A program made the translations under genes and the position numbers. This document shows positions 1 through 8,487 of a DNA stretch of 64,000 nucleotides, one piece after another. The notes beneath the pieces were generated by a model. That model had not been told where the DNA came from, ran no database searches, and was given only the letters and a program-made list of their open reading frames with translations. This DNA is from an uncultured bacterium. Its GTDB lineage: Bacteria > Bacillota > Clostridia > Lachnospirales > Lachnospiraceae. How positions within the stretch are numbered: position 1 is the stretch's first letter; each line of letters begins with the position of its first letter. The stretch lies in the NCBI GenBank assembly GCA_947177425.1, contig CAMWUN010000012.1, positions 1-64,000 on the forward strand. Reading direction: 5' to 3'.

Positions 1-181
1 GAAGGCAATTTTCGATGGATTTTTGCATGTTACTGGTCACGGAGTGAAAAGTAACTATAGCTATATGGGCAGGCATATTGGAAGCAGATGGGTGTAGTAA
101 TAGGCAGGGAAATGTGATATTATAAGAAACAAAATAAGTGTTTTCTATAAAAAATGATATGGAAATGAGGAAGTACAACGA

Positions 182-1096
182 ATGAATTATATTGTACTGG
201 ATTTAGAATGGAATCAGGGGAATACGGGACAGGAGCCGGAAGTGAAAGAGATGCCGTTCGAGGTCATTGACATTGGTGCAGTTAAATTAAATGAAAACAG
301 AAATATCACGGATAAATACAATCAGCTTGTAAAGCCTGTTGTTTATCATCAGATGAACAGAATTACCAGCGACTTGGTACATCTTCATATGGAAGACCTT
401 CAAAGCGGGCGGCCTTTTGTAGAGGTGATGAATGAATTTCTCACATGGTGCGGGGAAGATTATCTTTTTTGTACATGGGGACCTTTAGACCTTTTTGAAT
501 TGCAGAGGAATATGCATTATTTCCATATGGAGCCTTTGAGCAGAAAGCCGGTTAGATTTCTGGATGTCCAGAAACTGTTCAGTATTGCCTATGAGGACAA
601 AAAAAGCAGAAGAAGCCTGGAATATGCCATAGACTTTTTGCAGATAGAAAAAGATATTCCTTTCCACAGGGCTTTCAGCGATGCCTACTACACAGCGCGG
701 ATTCTGGAACAGATGGAGGAAGAAGTTCTTGAAAATTATTCCATAGACACCTATATACTTCCCAGGAACCGTGAAGAAGAAATCCATGTCATGTTTCATG
801 ATTATATGAAATATATTTCCAGAGAGTTCCCGGATAAACAGAAAGCTATTGAAGACAGGGAAGTCATCAGCACAAAGTGCTATCTCTGCCGCAGGAACAT
901 CCGCAGGAAAGTCCGCTGGTTTTCCACAAACGGAAAGCATTATTACAGTATTTCTGTCTGTCCTGTCCACGGCTATATGAAATCCAAAATCAGAATCCGT
1001 AAATCTGAAAATGATAAAGTATATGTTGTAAAAACTTCTAAGTTTATATCAGAAGAAGAGTGTCAGAAGATTATGAAAAGGAAACCCAAAAAGTAA
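182..1096 (+). CDS. DEDDh 3'-5' exonuclease (DnaQ/KapD-like)
   Basis: 304-residue protein with an RNase T/DnaQ exonuclease fold in its first ~190 residues. Visible catalytic residues are D7 and E9 (motif LDLEW), D103 (WGPLDL) and H162/D167 (HRAFSD), the full DEDDh set, so it should be an active 3'-5' exonuclease on DNA or RNA. The C-terminal ~110 residues are basic and carry a CxxC pair near 'CYLC' and a third Cys ('VCPVHG'), which could bind metal or nucleic acid. Its closest named relatives are KapD-type exonucleases of Firmicutes, but the sporulation role of KapD cannot be assumed. The start has GAGGAA about 9 nt upstream. It converges with the carboxypeptidase gene, with 19 bp between the two. 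Confidence 0.8.
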   Translation: MNYIVLDLEWNQGNTGQEPEVKEMPFEVIDIGAVKLNENRNITDKYNQLVKPVVYHQMNRITSDLVHLHMEDLQSGRPFVEVMNEFLTWCGEDYLFCTWGPLDLFELQRNMHYFHMEPLSRKPVRFLDVQKLFSIAYEDKKSRRSLEYAIDFLQIEKDIPFHRAFSDAYYTARILEQMEEEVLENYSIDTYILPRNREEEIHVMFHDYMKYISREFPDKQKAIEDREVISTKCYLCRRNIRRKVRWFSTNGKHYYSISVCPVHGYMKSKIRIRKSENDKVYVVKTSKFISEEECQKIMKRKPKK

Positions 1097-1115
1097 AACA
1101 GCGCCTTTGCCAAAA

Positions 1116-2600
1116 TCAAAGATCAAAACTATCAAACCGGGAAGAGGAAAAATCAGGGCCTTCTTTCCGGTTTCTTCTGCGTTTTCTGGTATATTTTCTT
1201 GTAATCCGCCTGTTTTCGAAGATATTATAATTGTTTATGACAGAACGGATTACAAAAATCGCGATTAACAGGACAGCCACCGCCAGCGTGACAATAAGGA
1301 CTAATTTAACGTTGATTATGATTACATCGGGTTCTTTATTCTTAACAGCTTCCAGATTTTCTATATCATGTGAAAAATCATAGGCCGTCGCGGTTTCTTT
1401 TACAAGATCTACGGTGGAAGTTCCTACATATGTTCCATGATAATAATAATTAATAACGGCAACTTCATCCTCTTGTCTGGTATCATAGGAAATATCGGAA
1501 TCCAGTTCATCAAAAACGGCTGTTTTTGGCATAATCAGATAGCTGTCCTGGTTTAAGGTCAAAATAGGGTTGGAGTTACCGAATATATCGCTGGATGTAT
1601 TAAAAAAATTGGAATTTTTAATGGAGTAATTTGTCTCGTTTTCAGCCACATTTACAGTAGAAAAATTGGCAAACCCATAGTCAAAAAGCTTTACGGTATC
1701 GTAAAACTGTTCAGGGGACTCTTCCTTCATAATAACGCAGATTAATTTCATCCCGTTTTGTTCCGCACAGGTGACAAGGGTCTGTCTGGCTTCATCGGTG
1801 TATCCGGTCTTTCCGCCTTTGATTCCTTCATAAGGGATTTCTCCGGTAATCAGCTTATGTTTATTTCTCCGAACAAAGTCGTCAGGCTGAGTGTCGGTGG
1901 CTTCAAAATGGTGGGAGGTGGTATTTCCAAGTTTAGCAAGAAGTTCATTTTGAAAAAAGGCTTTTGCAATTAGGGCCAAATCATAGGCAGAAGTGTAGTG
2001 GAGGTCATCGTAAAGTCCGTGGGCATTAACAAAATGCGTATTTTTACAGCCAAGTTCAGCAGCCCTTTCATTCATCATTTCTGCAAAGTCATCCATGGAA
2101 CCGGCAACATGTTCCGCAACAGCATTAGCCACTTCATTGGCAGATGCCACTAAAATACCATAGAGACATTCCTCCATGGACATGGCCTGTCTTTCATCAA
2201 TACCGATATTGGAACTTCCAAGTTCAATGCTGAAAACTGCATCATGGGAAAAGGTAACGATTTCATCCATTTTACAGTTTTCCACCGCAAGAAGGCAGGT
2301 CATAAGCTTGGTGGTACTGGCAGGATATAATTTTTCATTAATATTTTTGGCATAGAGAATCACACCCGTATTTGCTTCCAGCAAAATAGCAGACTGTGCA
2401 CCGATAGCCGGCCCGGCCGGCCAGTTTTCAATCTGGTTGCTCTGAATGGGGAGGGATTTCCTCTCCTCCGCTTCAAGAAGGGCGGCCTCTAAGCTTTCAG
2501 GTGCGGCATAGGCGCCAAAACCTGTACAAATAAAAATAAATATACATAAAAATGCGGATAGGGCCCGATATCTTATCCGGCTTAAGTTAAAATTGTTCAT
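1116..2600 (-). CDS. D-alanyl-D-alanine carboxypeptidase (low-molecular-weight PBP, S11)
   Basis: Penicillin-binding protein 5/6-type serine peptidase that trims the terminal D-Ala of peptidoglycan stem peptides outside the membrane. Motifs in order: SxxK as STTK near residue 95, SxN as SAN near 153, KTG near 265 followed by GYTDEA. An N-terminal hydrophobic signal/anchor segment (AFLCIFIFICTGFGAYA) is followed by the catalytic domain. Near the C terminus there is a transmembrane helix (VLIVTLAVAVLLIAIFVI) and then a very basic tail, so it is membrane-bound at the end. The start at 2600 is chosen because GGAG lies 5 nt upstream; the in-frame ATG at 2615 has no such site. Family assignment is secure; DacA versus DacF/DacB type is not. 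Confidence 0.9.
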   Translation of the reverse strand: MNNFNLSRIRYRALSAFLCIFIFICTGFGAYAAPESLEAALLEAEERKSLPIQSNQIENWPAGPAIGAQSAILLEANTGVILYAKNINEKLYPASTTKLMTCLLAVENCKMDEIVTFSHDAVFSIELGSSNIGIDERQAMSMEECLYGILVASANEVANAVAEHVAGSMDDFAEMMNERAAELGCKNTHFVNAHGLYDDLHYTSAYDLALIAKAFFQNELLAKLGNTTSHHFEATDTQPDDFVRRNKHKLITGEIPYEGIKGGKTGYTDEARQTLVTCAEQNGMKLICVIMKEESPEQFYDTVKLFDYGFANFSTVNVAENETNYSIKNSNFFNTSSDIFGNSNPILTLNQDSYLIMPKTAVFDELDSDISYDTRQEDEVAVINYYYHGTYVGTSTVDLVKETATAYDFSHDIENLEAVKNKEPDVIIINVKLVLIVTLAVAVLLIAIFVIRSVINNYNIFENRRITRKYTRKRRRNRKEGPDFSSSRFDSFDL

Positions 2601-2844
2601 GGCGGCTCCATACATAGAATCTTGTGCGCTGGGTTACAAATCTGACCTGACGGCCTGAATAAAATTACTTGCCTGCAACACCCGGATTGCCGGAAATGTT
2701 ACATTTACTAGTTTACAATCTGCCTTTATTCTTGACAATAGTTATTTCATCCAATTTTTTGCACTATTTTAACTTTCTTTTCTGAAAAAAAAGTAGTACA
2801 ATGGATGATTGTAGTATAGAGTATTTTTTATAAGGAAATAAAGG

Positions 2845-3483
2845 ATGAGACTTAGAAATATTAAGGGCGCAAGGGATGTGATAGCGGAAAGCCCGCTGGT
2901 AGTCCATGAGCCGGAAGAAGCAAAGGGAAGGTGGAAGGAAATATTTGGAAATTGCCATCCGGTGAGAATTGAGATAGGGATGGGAAAGGGAAAGTTTATC
3001 CATGAACTGGCACAGGCAAATCCCGGAATCAACTATGTTGGAATAGAAAAATATTCCAGCGTTCTTTTAAGGGCCCTGCAGAAGATGGAAAAGGAACCTC
3101 TGCCCAATCTTCTGTTCATTCGTATGGATGCGGAAGATATAACAGAAATATTTGACAGGGAAGAAGTGGATTTGATTTACCTGAATTTTTCAGATCCCTG
3201 GCCAAAAGACAGACATGCCAAAAGACGTCTTCCCTCAAGAGAGTTTCTGGCAAGATATGACCAAATTCTTAAAAAAAACGGCACTTTGGAATTTAAGACG
3301 GATAATAAGGATTTGTTTACATTTGCACTGGAAGAACTGGCTCCTGCAGGATGGAGCGCAGTAAATATTACATTTAATCTTCATGAAGATGCAGAAATGT
3401 CAGAAGGAAATGTTATGACAGAATACGAAGAGAGATTCTCCTCTGGCGGAAACCCCATTTATAAATATATAATACAAAGATAA
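2845..3483 (+). CDS. trmB: tRNA (guanine-N7-)-methyltransferase
   Basis: Makes m7G46 in the tRNA variable loop using SAM. The 212-residue length is typical of bacterial TrmB. The SAM-binding region reads IEIGMGKGKF near residue 50. The signature NFSDPWPKDRHAKRRL sits near 120-135, and the C-terminal TEYEERF motif near 193-199 is also characteristic. AAGGA lies 8 nt before the ATG. It stands alone between the divergent carboxypeptidase gene and trxA. Confidence 0.95.
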   Translation: MRLRNIKGARDVIAESPLVVHEPEEAKGRWKEIFGNCHPVRIEIGMGKGKFIHELAQANPGINYVGIEKYSSVLLRALQKMEKEPLPNLLFIRMDAEDITEIFDREEVDLIYLNFSDPWPKDRHAKRRLPSREFLARYDQILKKNGTLEFKTDNKDLFTFALEELAPAGWSAVNITFNLHEDAEMSEGNVMTEYEERFSSGGNPIYKYIIQR

Positions 3484-3636
3484 TACATGAAATGCTATTT
3501 GCCGTGTTGTATGTTATAATTATAGGGTAAAATTATTAGTATATATAATTATATTTAACATAAATAATATAATTTTGGAAAAATATAATCTAAGTAAGAT
3601 ATTATTTTATAATTTATTTAATAGGAGGTTCAGACA

Positions 3637-3957
3637 ATGGAAGTAAAGATTACAGATAACAATTTTGAAGCAGAGGTAAAGGAAAGCAGTATTCCGGTAT
3701 TGGTTGATTTTTATGCTGACTGGTGCGGACCCTGTAAGATGATGGCGCCTTTGGTAGCCCAACTGGCAGAAAGCTATAGCGGGAAGTGTAAAGTAGGCAA
3801 ATGCAATACAGACGAGAATCCGGAACTTAGCAGACAGTTTAGAATTATGTCTATTCCTACCTTCATTCTGTTTAAGGATGGAAAAGAAGCAGAAACCATA
3901 GTGGGCGCTGTTTCCAAAAATGAATTAGAGAAAAAAATTAAGCAGGTGTTGGCATAA
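3637..3957 (+). CDS. trxA: thioredoxin
   Basis: 106-residue thioredoxin with the canonical redox motif WCGPC at residues 29-33, the cis-proline region MSIPTFILF and the FKDG turn. It is a cytoplasmic protein disulfide reductase. AGGAGG lies 8 nt before the ATG. The stop codon sits inside a hairpin that probably terminates or attenuates transcription before the antiporter operon 32 bp downstream. The 150 bp upstream are very AT-rich and probably contain its promoter, but no single pair of hexamers stands out. Confidence 0.95.
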   Translation: MEVKITDNNFEAEVKESSIPVLVDFYADWCGPCKMMAPLVAQLAESYSGKCKVGKCNTDENPELSRQFRIMSIPTFILFKDGKEAETIVGAVSKNELEKKIKQVLA

Positions 3958-3970
3958 GCCCACCTGCTTT
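3940..3970 (+). terminator. hairpin at the end of trxA
   Basis: AAGCAGGTG pairs with CACCTGCTT across a loop containing the trxA stop codon. The T-run is short (TTT), so it may be leaky and let some transcription enter the antiporter operon. Confidence 0.55.
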
Positions 3971-3989
3971 CAAGTGGAGGAAAAGAAAG

Positions 3990-4454
3990 ATGTACTTGCT
4001 GTTTTTTCTGATATGGATTATATTTAACGGACAGCTTACATGGGAAATAGCAGTTTTCGGGGCAGCAATAGCAGGACTGATGTACTGGTTTATATGTAAA
4101 TTTCTGGATTATAATCCAAGGACAGATTTAATGATTTTCATAAAATTTTTTCAGATTCTCCATTATGTATTTATCCTTATAAAAGAGATTATCAAGGCTA
4201 ACTTTGCAGTCATTAAGATGATTATGTCCTCCCGGTATGAAATTGAACCCGCGGTAGTGCGGTTTAAAACGGATTTAAAAACCCCGCAGGCAAGAATTCT
4301 TCTTGCCAATTCCATAACACTTACACCGGGAACGATTACCGTATCTCTGGAAGAAGACGAATATGTGGTACATTGTCTGGACAAAAGTCTGGCAGAGGGA
4401 ATCAGCAGTTCCATATTTGTCACCCTCTTAAAAAAGATGGAAAGGATGAATTAA
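3990..4454 (+). CDS. mrpE: Mrp-type Na+/H+ antiporter subunit E
   Basis: 154-residue membrane protein of the MnhE/MrpE family (MbhA in the hydrogenase-linked complexes). Two or three N-terminal hydrophobic helices are followed by a soluble part with the family pattern LLANSITLTPGTITVSLEEDEYVVHCLD. It is the first gene of a ten-gene operon for a multisubunit cation/proton antiporter. GTGGAGGAAAAG lies upstream of the ATG. The next gene starts 1 nt after its stop. Subunit identity is clear; the transported ion is not visible from sequence. Confidence 0.88.
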   Translation: MYLLFFLIWIIFNGQLTWEIAVFGAAIAGLMYWFICKFLDYNPRTDLMIFIKFFQILHYVFILIKEIIKANFAVIKMIMSSRYEIEPAVVRFKTDLKTPQARILLANSITLTPGTITVSLEEDEYVVHCLDKSLAEGISSSIFVTLLKKMERMN

Positions 4455-4455
4455 T

Positions 4456-4788
4456 ATGCAGATAAATGAAAAGCTGACTGCGCTGGAAGCAGTTTATCAG
4501 GGAATGTACATGACAGTACTGGTAATTCTGGCAATTATGCTTTTTGCCTGTCTGATTCGTGCGGTGCGGGGACCCCGGGTAGCTGATCGTATTGTGGCGG
4601 TTAATATGATGGGCACCATGGTTATGGTAATGATAACGGTTCTTTCTCTTTTTCTGGAAGAAGGATTTCTGGTAGATATCTGTCTGATTTATGCACTTGT
4701 AAGTTTTCTGGCAGTTATCGTGATTACAAAGGTTTATGTGGGTGTGTACAGGGAAGGACAGCAGGATGCCGGAAAGGATCATAGCTAG
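4456..4788 (+). CDS. mrpF: Mrp-type antiporter subunit F
   Basis: 110-residue, three-helix membrane protein of the MnhF/MrpF family, with the typical RAVRGPRVADRIVAVNMMGT stretch after helix 1. It follows mrpE by 1 nt. Its stop codon immediately precedes an inverted-repeat element that separates it from mrpG, whereas all other gene pairs in the operon lie within 20 bp or overlap. Confidence 0.88.
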   Translation: MQINEKLTALEAVYQGMYMTVLVILAIMLFACLIRAVRGPRVADRIVAVNMMGTMVMVMITVLSLFLEEGFLVDICLIYALVSFLAVIVITKVYVGVYREGQQDAGKDHS

Positions 4789-4945
4789 TATGACTCAACT
4801 TAATTAACCTTATGTTTCACTTGTCTGAATTTCCATCTGCTGCGTTGGCTTCAATCGACGATGCTACCGGCATCGCCTCATTCAGCCGCCTTGCACATGA
4901 AAATTTATCCTGCGTGAAACATTAAGGTAATTAAGTTGAATCATA
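4789..4945. repeat. 157-bp imperfect inverted repeat, MITE-like
   Basis: The left end, TATGACTCAACTTAATTA and on to GTTTCAC (4789-4820), is matched by its reverse complement at 4914-4945 with about four mismatches in 32 positions. Weaker complementarity continues inward, and a small central hairpin GATGC-TACCG-GCATC is present. No open reading frame fills it. The outermost TA on each side could be a target duplication. It lies between two otherwise tightly packed antiporter genes. As RNA it would form a long hairpin within the operon transcript. Candidates are a non-autonomous mobile element or a dispersed palindromic repeat. Confidence 0.7.
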
Positions 4946-4975
4946 CCAGAATACTTTACATAGGAGGGTATCAAG

Positions 4976-5371
4976 ATGGAGGTATTTGAATGGATCAGGT
5001 TAATTGCAGGAGGCGCGCTGGTTATATGCGGTCTGATTATCTTTTTGATTGAGTTATATGGTATTTTCCATCTGGACTATGCCCTGAACAGGATGCATGC
5101 TGCGGCAATGGGAGATACTCTGGGGATTAGCTTTTCCCTGGTGGGCCTTATGATTTTTTCAGGGCTGAACTTCACCACCCTGAAAATGATGCTGATAGTA
5201 ATATTTCTGTGGTTTGCTTCCCCGGTTTCGTCGCATCTGCTTGCAGCTCTGGAAGTAACCACTAACGAAAATTTAAAGGAACACTGTCAGGTATATGAAG
5301 ATTTAAAAGATTTGGAAAAAGAGTTAAAGGATGAAAAAGATAAAGAAAGAACAGGAGAGAAGGAAGTATGA
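4976..5371 (+). CDS. mrpG: Mrp-type antiporter subunit G
   Basis: 131-residue MnhG/MrpG family protein with three predicted helices. The family core LDYALNRMHAAAMGDTLGIS follows helix 1, and SPVSSHLLA follows helix 3. The C-terminal tail is rich in Lys and Glu. It has its own strong AGGAGG site 10 nt before the ATG, useful since the inverted repeat upstream separates it from mrpF. Its last four bases overlap the next start codon (ATGA). Confidence 0.88.
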   Translation: MEVFEWIRLIAGGALVICGLIIFLIELYGIFHLDYALNRMHAAAMGDTLGISFSLVGLMIFSGLNFTTLKMMLIVIFLWFASPVSSHLLAALEVTTNENLKEHCQVYEDLKDLEKELKDEKDKERTGEKEV

Positions 5372-5649
5372 CATTATTTCAATGTATATTGATGGGATTT
5401 CTGATTGTCTGTGCCATATCGGTAAGTTTTTCCAGGAATCTTCTGAACTCCATATTAATTTATATGTCTTATTCCCTGATAATGTCTATTATCTGGGTAT
5501 GCCTGCAGTCTCCTGACCTTGCAATCACGGAGGCGGCAGTTGGCGCAGGAGTTACCAGCATCTTATTTTTCTCCACACTTAAGAAAATCCATGCAATCCA
5601 GATAGAAAAGGAGAAGTCGGATCAGAAGGAGGATGAGGGAATTGAGTAA
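5368..5649 (+). CDS. DUF4040 antiporter subunit (MbhD-like)
   Basis: 93-residue, three-helix protein matching the DUF4040/MbhD module, with the signature SPDLAITEAAVGAGVTSILFF near residues 47-68. In classical Mrp complexes this module is fused into the C-terminal half of MrpA; here it is a separate gene, as in Mbh hydrogenase operons. It overlaps mrpG by 4 nt and the following gene by 17 nt, so translation is probably coupled. Confidence 0.85.
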   Translation: MTLFQCILMGFLIVCAISVSFSRNLLNSILIYMSYSLIMSIIWVCLQSPDLAITEAAVGAGVTSILFFSTLKKIHAIQIEKEKSDQKEDEGIE

Positions 5650-6604
5650 GTTAAGACCTCAGAAGGAATACGAAAAGACATTTGCTTTTCATTTTTTCAG
5701 ATGGCTGTCAGGCAGTAAAGATCCGTATCTTGGGGAAGTGGAAATGAAACCCCAAAAGGAGACTGAGACTGCAAAGGCCACTATTCTGGAGCGCATGAAT
5801 GAAAAGGAGATGATCCGGGATAAGGTATATGATGTGGAAAACAACAAAAAGCTGGCGGTTTTTCACAAAATCTATGTGATAATGGCAATTTTGTTCTGCA
5901 TTATATTAGCAGGGCTTTTACTGTATACGGTTTCTTATCTTCCAAGAACTGGAAATCCTTCCAATCCAGATAACAATATGGTTTCAAGAAGGTACATTGA
6001 AAACGGTCTTCAGGAGACAGGCTCCCTTAATATTGTATCAGGCATGATTCTGACATACAGGGCTTTTGATACTTTTGGGGAAACAAATGTGCTTTTTATT
6101 GCTACCTGTTGTGTCATGATTCTCTTAATGGTGGATGACGCTATCCTTAAAAAGCAGGAAACAGTGAATGACAGACAGTTTGAACCTCAAAATGATGCTA
6201 TTCTGAAAGGAACGGCATTTGTCCTGTGCCCAATTATTTTTATTTTTGGCATCTACATAATTTTAAACGGTCATCTGTCTCCCGGCGGCGGGTTTTCCGG
6301 CGGTGCCGTTTTAGGCGCAGGACTTATCTTATATGTCAATGCCTATGGATTTAAGAAGACCCAGAAGTTTTTTAATGAGCATGTGTATAAAACGGCAAAA
6401 ATTACGGCCCTGTGTATGTACGGAATTATCGGTTCCTACTTCTATATACTGGGGGCTAACGGCATTGAAAACCATATACCGTTAGGTATACCGGGGCATA
6501 TATTGAGCGGCGGCATTATTCTGCCTATTGATATATGCGTGGGACTGGAAGTTGCATGTACTATGTATGCATTTTATGCATTGTTTCGGAGAGGGGGCCT
6601 GTAA
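5633..6604 (+). CDS. mrpB: MnhB-domain antiporter subunit (MbhE/MbhF or MrpB-like)
   Basis: 323 residues. A ~75-residue cytoplasmic N-terminal part (FHFFRWLSGSKDPYLG) is followed by a helix and an MbhE-like segment. The C-terminal ~150 residues are a classical MnhB domain with GHLSPGGGFSGGAVLGAG near residues 212-229. It therefore combines modules that are split between MrpA and MrpB in Bacillus. The chosen ATG overlaps the previous gene; its GGAGG lies directly against the ATG, so a later start is possible, but the N-terminal sequence up to residue 36 looks like part of the protein. Confidence 0.82.
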   Translation: MRELSKLRPQKEYEKTFAFHFFRWLSGSKDPYLGEVEMKPQKETETAKATILERMNEKEMIRDKVYDVENNKKLAVFHKIYVIMAILFCIILAGLLLYTVSYLPRTGNPSNPDNNMVSRRYIENGLQETGSLNIVSGMILTYRAFDTFGETNVLFIATCCVMILLMVDDAILKKQETVNDRQFEPQNDAILKGTAFVLCPIIFIFGIYIILNGHLSPGGGFSGGAVLGAGLILYVNAYGFKKTQKFFNEHVYKTAKITALCMYGIIGSYFYILGANGIENHIPLGIPGHILSGGIILPIDICVGLEVACTMYAFYALFRRGGL

Positions 6605-6979
6605 ATGGGAGCAAATCTTTTTTCAAACTATGGAGAAATGGTGGCAATCATTTTGTTTGTTATCGGGTTTGGCAATCTGCTTCTACAGAGTAACCTGATT
6701 AAAAAAATTATCGGCCTGAATATTATGGATACGGCAATTTATCTGTTCCTTGCGGAAAAAGGATATATTGAGGGCCGTATTGCGCCTATTATAGTGGACG
6801 GGATACAGGATATGGAAACTTATATCAACCCCATTCCCAGCGGACTTGTGCTGACAGGCATTGTAGTGTCGGTATCTGTCAGCGCCCTGATGCTGTCCAT
6901 TACCGTCAGACTGTACCAGCGCTATCAGACGCTGGATCTGGACGAGATAAATATCCGTCTGCTGAAGGAGGGACTGTAA
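6605..6979 (+). CDS. mrpC: Mrp-type antiporter subunit C (NuoK-like)
   Basis: 124-residue, three-helix protein of the NuoK/MnhC family. Visible are GLNIMDTAIYLFLAEKGY at helix 2 and the INPIPSGLVLTGIVVSVSVSALMLS stretch at helix 3, typical of MrpC. It starts directly after the preceding stop codon and is followed directly by the next gene. Confidence 0.9.
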   Translation: MGANLFSNYGEMVAIILFVIGFGNLLLQSNLIKKIIGLNIMDTAIYLFLAEKGYIEGRIAPIIVDGIQDMETYINPIPSGLVLTGIVVSVSVSALMLSITVRLYQRYQTLDLDEINIRLLKEGL

Positions 6980-8473
6980 ATGGATTTCGTGCAAAACTTT
7001 CCGGCAGTCTCTATTTTAATGTGCCTGTTTGCCGGAATAATCAGTTCCGGGATGAAAAAAAGATCTGCCAGATATATTAGTATGGGTCTGATAGTTGCGG
7101 TTACGGTTTTAAGCCTGTGTACCCTGTTATATATCCTGAAAACGGGACAGGCTTTTGTTTATGTTATGGGTAAGTTTCCGGCTCCCTGGGGAAATGAAAT
7201 CAGGGCTGGGGTTCTGGAAGCGTTTATGGCTTTCTTTTTTTGTGTTATCATGTTTCTGTCTCTGGAAGGAGGAAGAAAAAAGCTTGCGGATGAAGTGGAG
7301 GAGGGAAAAACATTTTTATACTATGTATTGTCGGATCTGCTGCTTTCTTCTCTGCTTGCGCTGGTATACACAAACGATTTATTTACAGCCTATGTTTTCG
7401 TGGAGATTAATACCATAGCTGCCTGCGGCCTTATCATGATCAGACAGAACGGAAGAACAATTAAAGCATCTGCAAGATATATGATAATGAGTCTCCTTGG
7501 TTCCGGCCTGTTTCTGATGGGGCTGTGTATGCTGTATGATCTGACAGGCCATCTGCTTATGAGCAATATTAAAGAACAGGCGGCGCTTATTTATGCGTCG
7601 GGAGAGTACAGAATCCCACTGCTTATTGTTATAGCCCTTATGTCGGTGGGACTTGCCATTAAAAGCGCATTATTTCCTTTCCACGCATGGCTGCCGGATG
7701 CCTATGGCTATTCCACGGTATCTTCTGCTGCGATTTTGTCCAGTCTGGTTTCAAAAGGATATATTTTTCTGTTGATTAAGATTATTTACAGAGTAATTGG
7801 CTTTGACATTTTTAACAGCAGTAAAATCATTAATGTATTGTTTATTTTTGGTCTGATGGGTATGATTTTCGGCTCTTTGAGCGCTATCAGGGAAAATGAT
7901 GTGCGGAGGATGATTTCTTTTTCATCGGTTGCGCAGATTGGCTATATTTATATGGGTATTGGAATGGGTACCCAGGCAGGTATTGGGGCAAGTGTGTTCC
8001 ACATTCTTTCCCATGCAGCCACCAAATCTCTTTTGTTTATTGCTGCAATCGGGCTGACGGATGTGTCGGGAGGCAGCAGGAAATTTATTGAACTGACCGG
8101 CGCAGCCTACAGAAACAAATGGGCGGGAGCCGCATTTACGGTAGGATCCCTTTCCATGGTTGGGGTTCCCATGTTTTCAGGCTTTATCAGCAAATTGCTG
8201 TTTGCCCAGGCAGCAGTGCAGAATAATGTAAAAATGCTTCCGGCTCTGATAGTATTAGGCATCAGTACCGTTTTGAATGCCATTTACTTTATGAAAACGG
8301 TAATCAGAATTTACACACCGGTAGATGACGGCAAGTATGACAGCATTAGATTTAAAGATATGAAATCTTATACAGTGATTTTAATCTGTTTCATTCTTTT
8401 AAATGTAATTCTGGGCGTAAGTTCCCAGCCGGTTGTTGATCTGATAGACCAGGGGCTTGCCATGTTTTCTTAA
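6980..8473 (+). CDS. NuoN/MrpD-like proton-translocating antiporter subunit (first of four)
   Basis: 497-residue polytopic membrane protein of the proton-conducting transporter family (NuoL/M/N, MrpA/D). The conserved helix-5 glutamate (YVFVEINTIAAC) and helix-7 lysine (IKSALFPFHAWLPDA) are both present, as is the helix-8 SKGY segment, so the proton path looks intact. Its start follows the mrpC stop without a gap. Best name is an MrpD homologue, but with four paralogues in one operon the one-to-one name is uncertain. Confidence 0.85.
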   Translation: MDFVQNFPAVSILMCLFAGIISSGMKKRSARYISMGLIVAVTVLSLCTLLYILKTGQAFVYVMGKFPAPWGNEIRAGVLEAFMAFFFCVIMFLSLEGGRKKLADEVEEGKTFLYYVLSDLLLSSLLALVYTNDLFTAYVFVEINTIAACGLIMIRQNGRTIKASARYMIMSLLGSGLFLMGLCMLYDLTGHLLMSNIKEQAALIYASGEYRIPLLIVIALMSVGLAIKSALFPFHAWLPDAYGYSTVSSAAILSSLVSKGYIFLLIKIIYRVIGFDIFNSSKIINVLFIFGLMGMIFGSLSAIRENDVRRMISFSSVAQIGYIYMGIGMGTQAGIGASVFHILSHAATKSLLFIAAIGLTDVSGGSRKFIELTGAAYRNKWAGAAFTVGSLSMVGVPMFSGFISKLLFAQAAVQNNVKMLPALIVLGISTVLNAIYFMKTVIRIYTPVDDGKYDSIRFKDMKSYTVILICFILLNVILGVSSQPVVDLIDQGLAMFS

Positions 8474-8487
8474 GGAGGTTTGCCATT

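Noticed and set aside
1-181. Possible end of an upstream gene at the window start
   Set aside because: No frame with recognisable protein reaches the edge; I see only intergenic sequence with an unclear promoter.
4420-4782. Minus-strand frame across mrpF
   Set aside because: Antisense to mrpF and low-complexity His/Asn-rich; no support as a gene.
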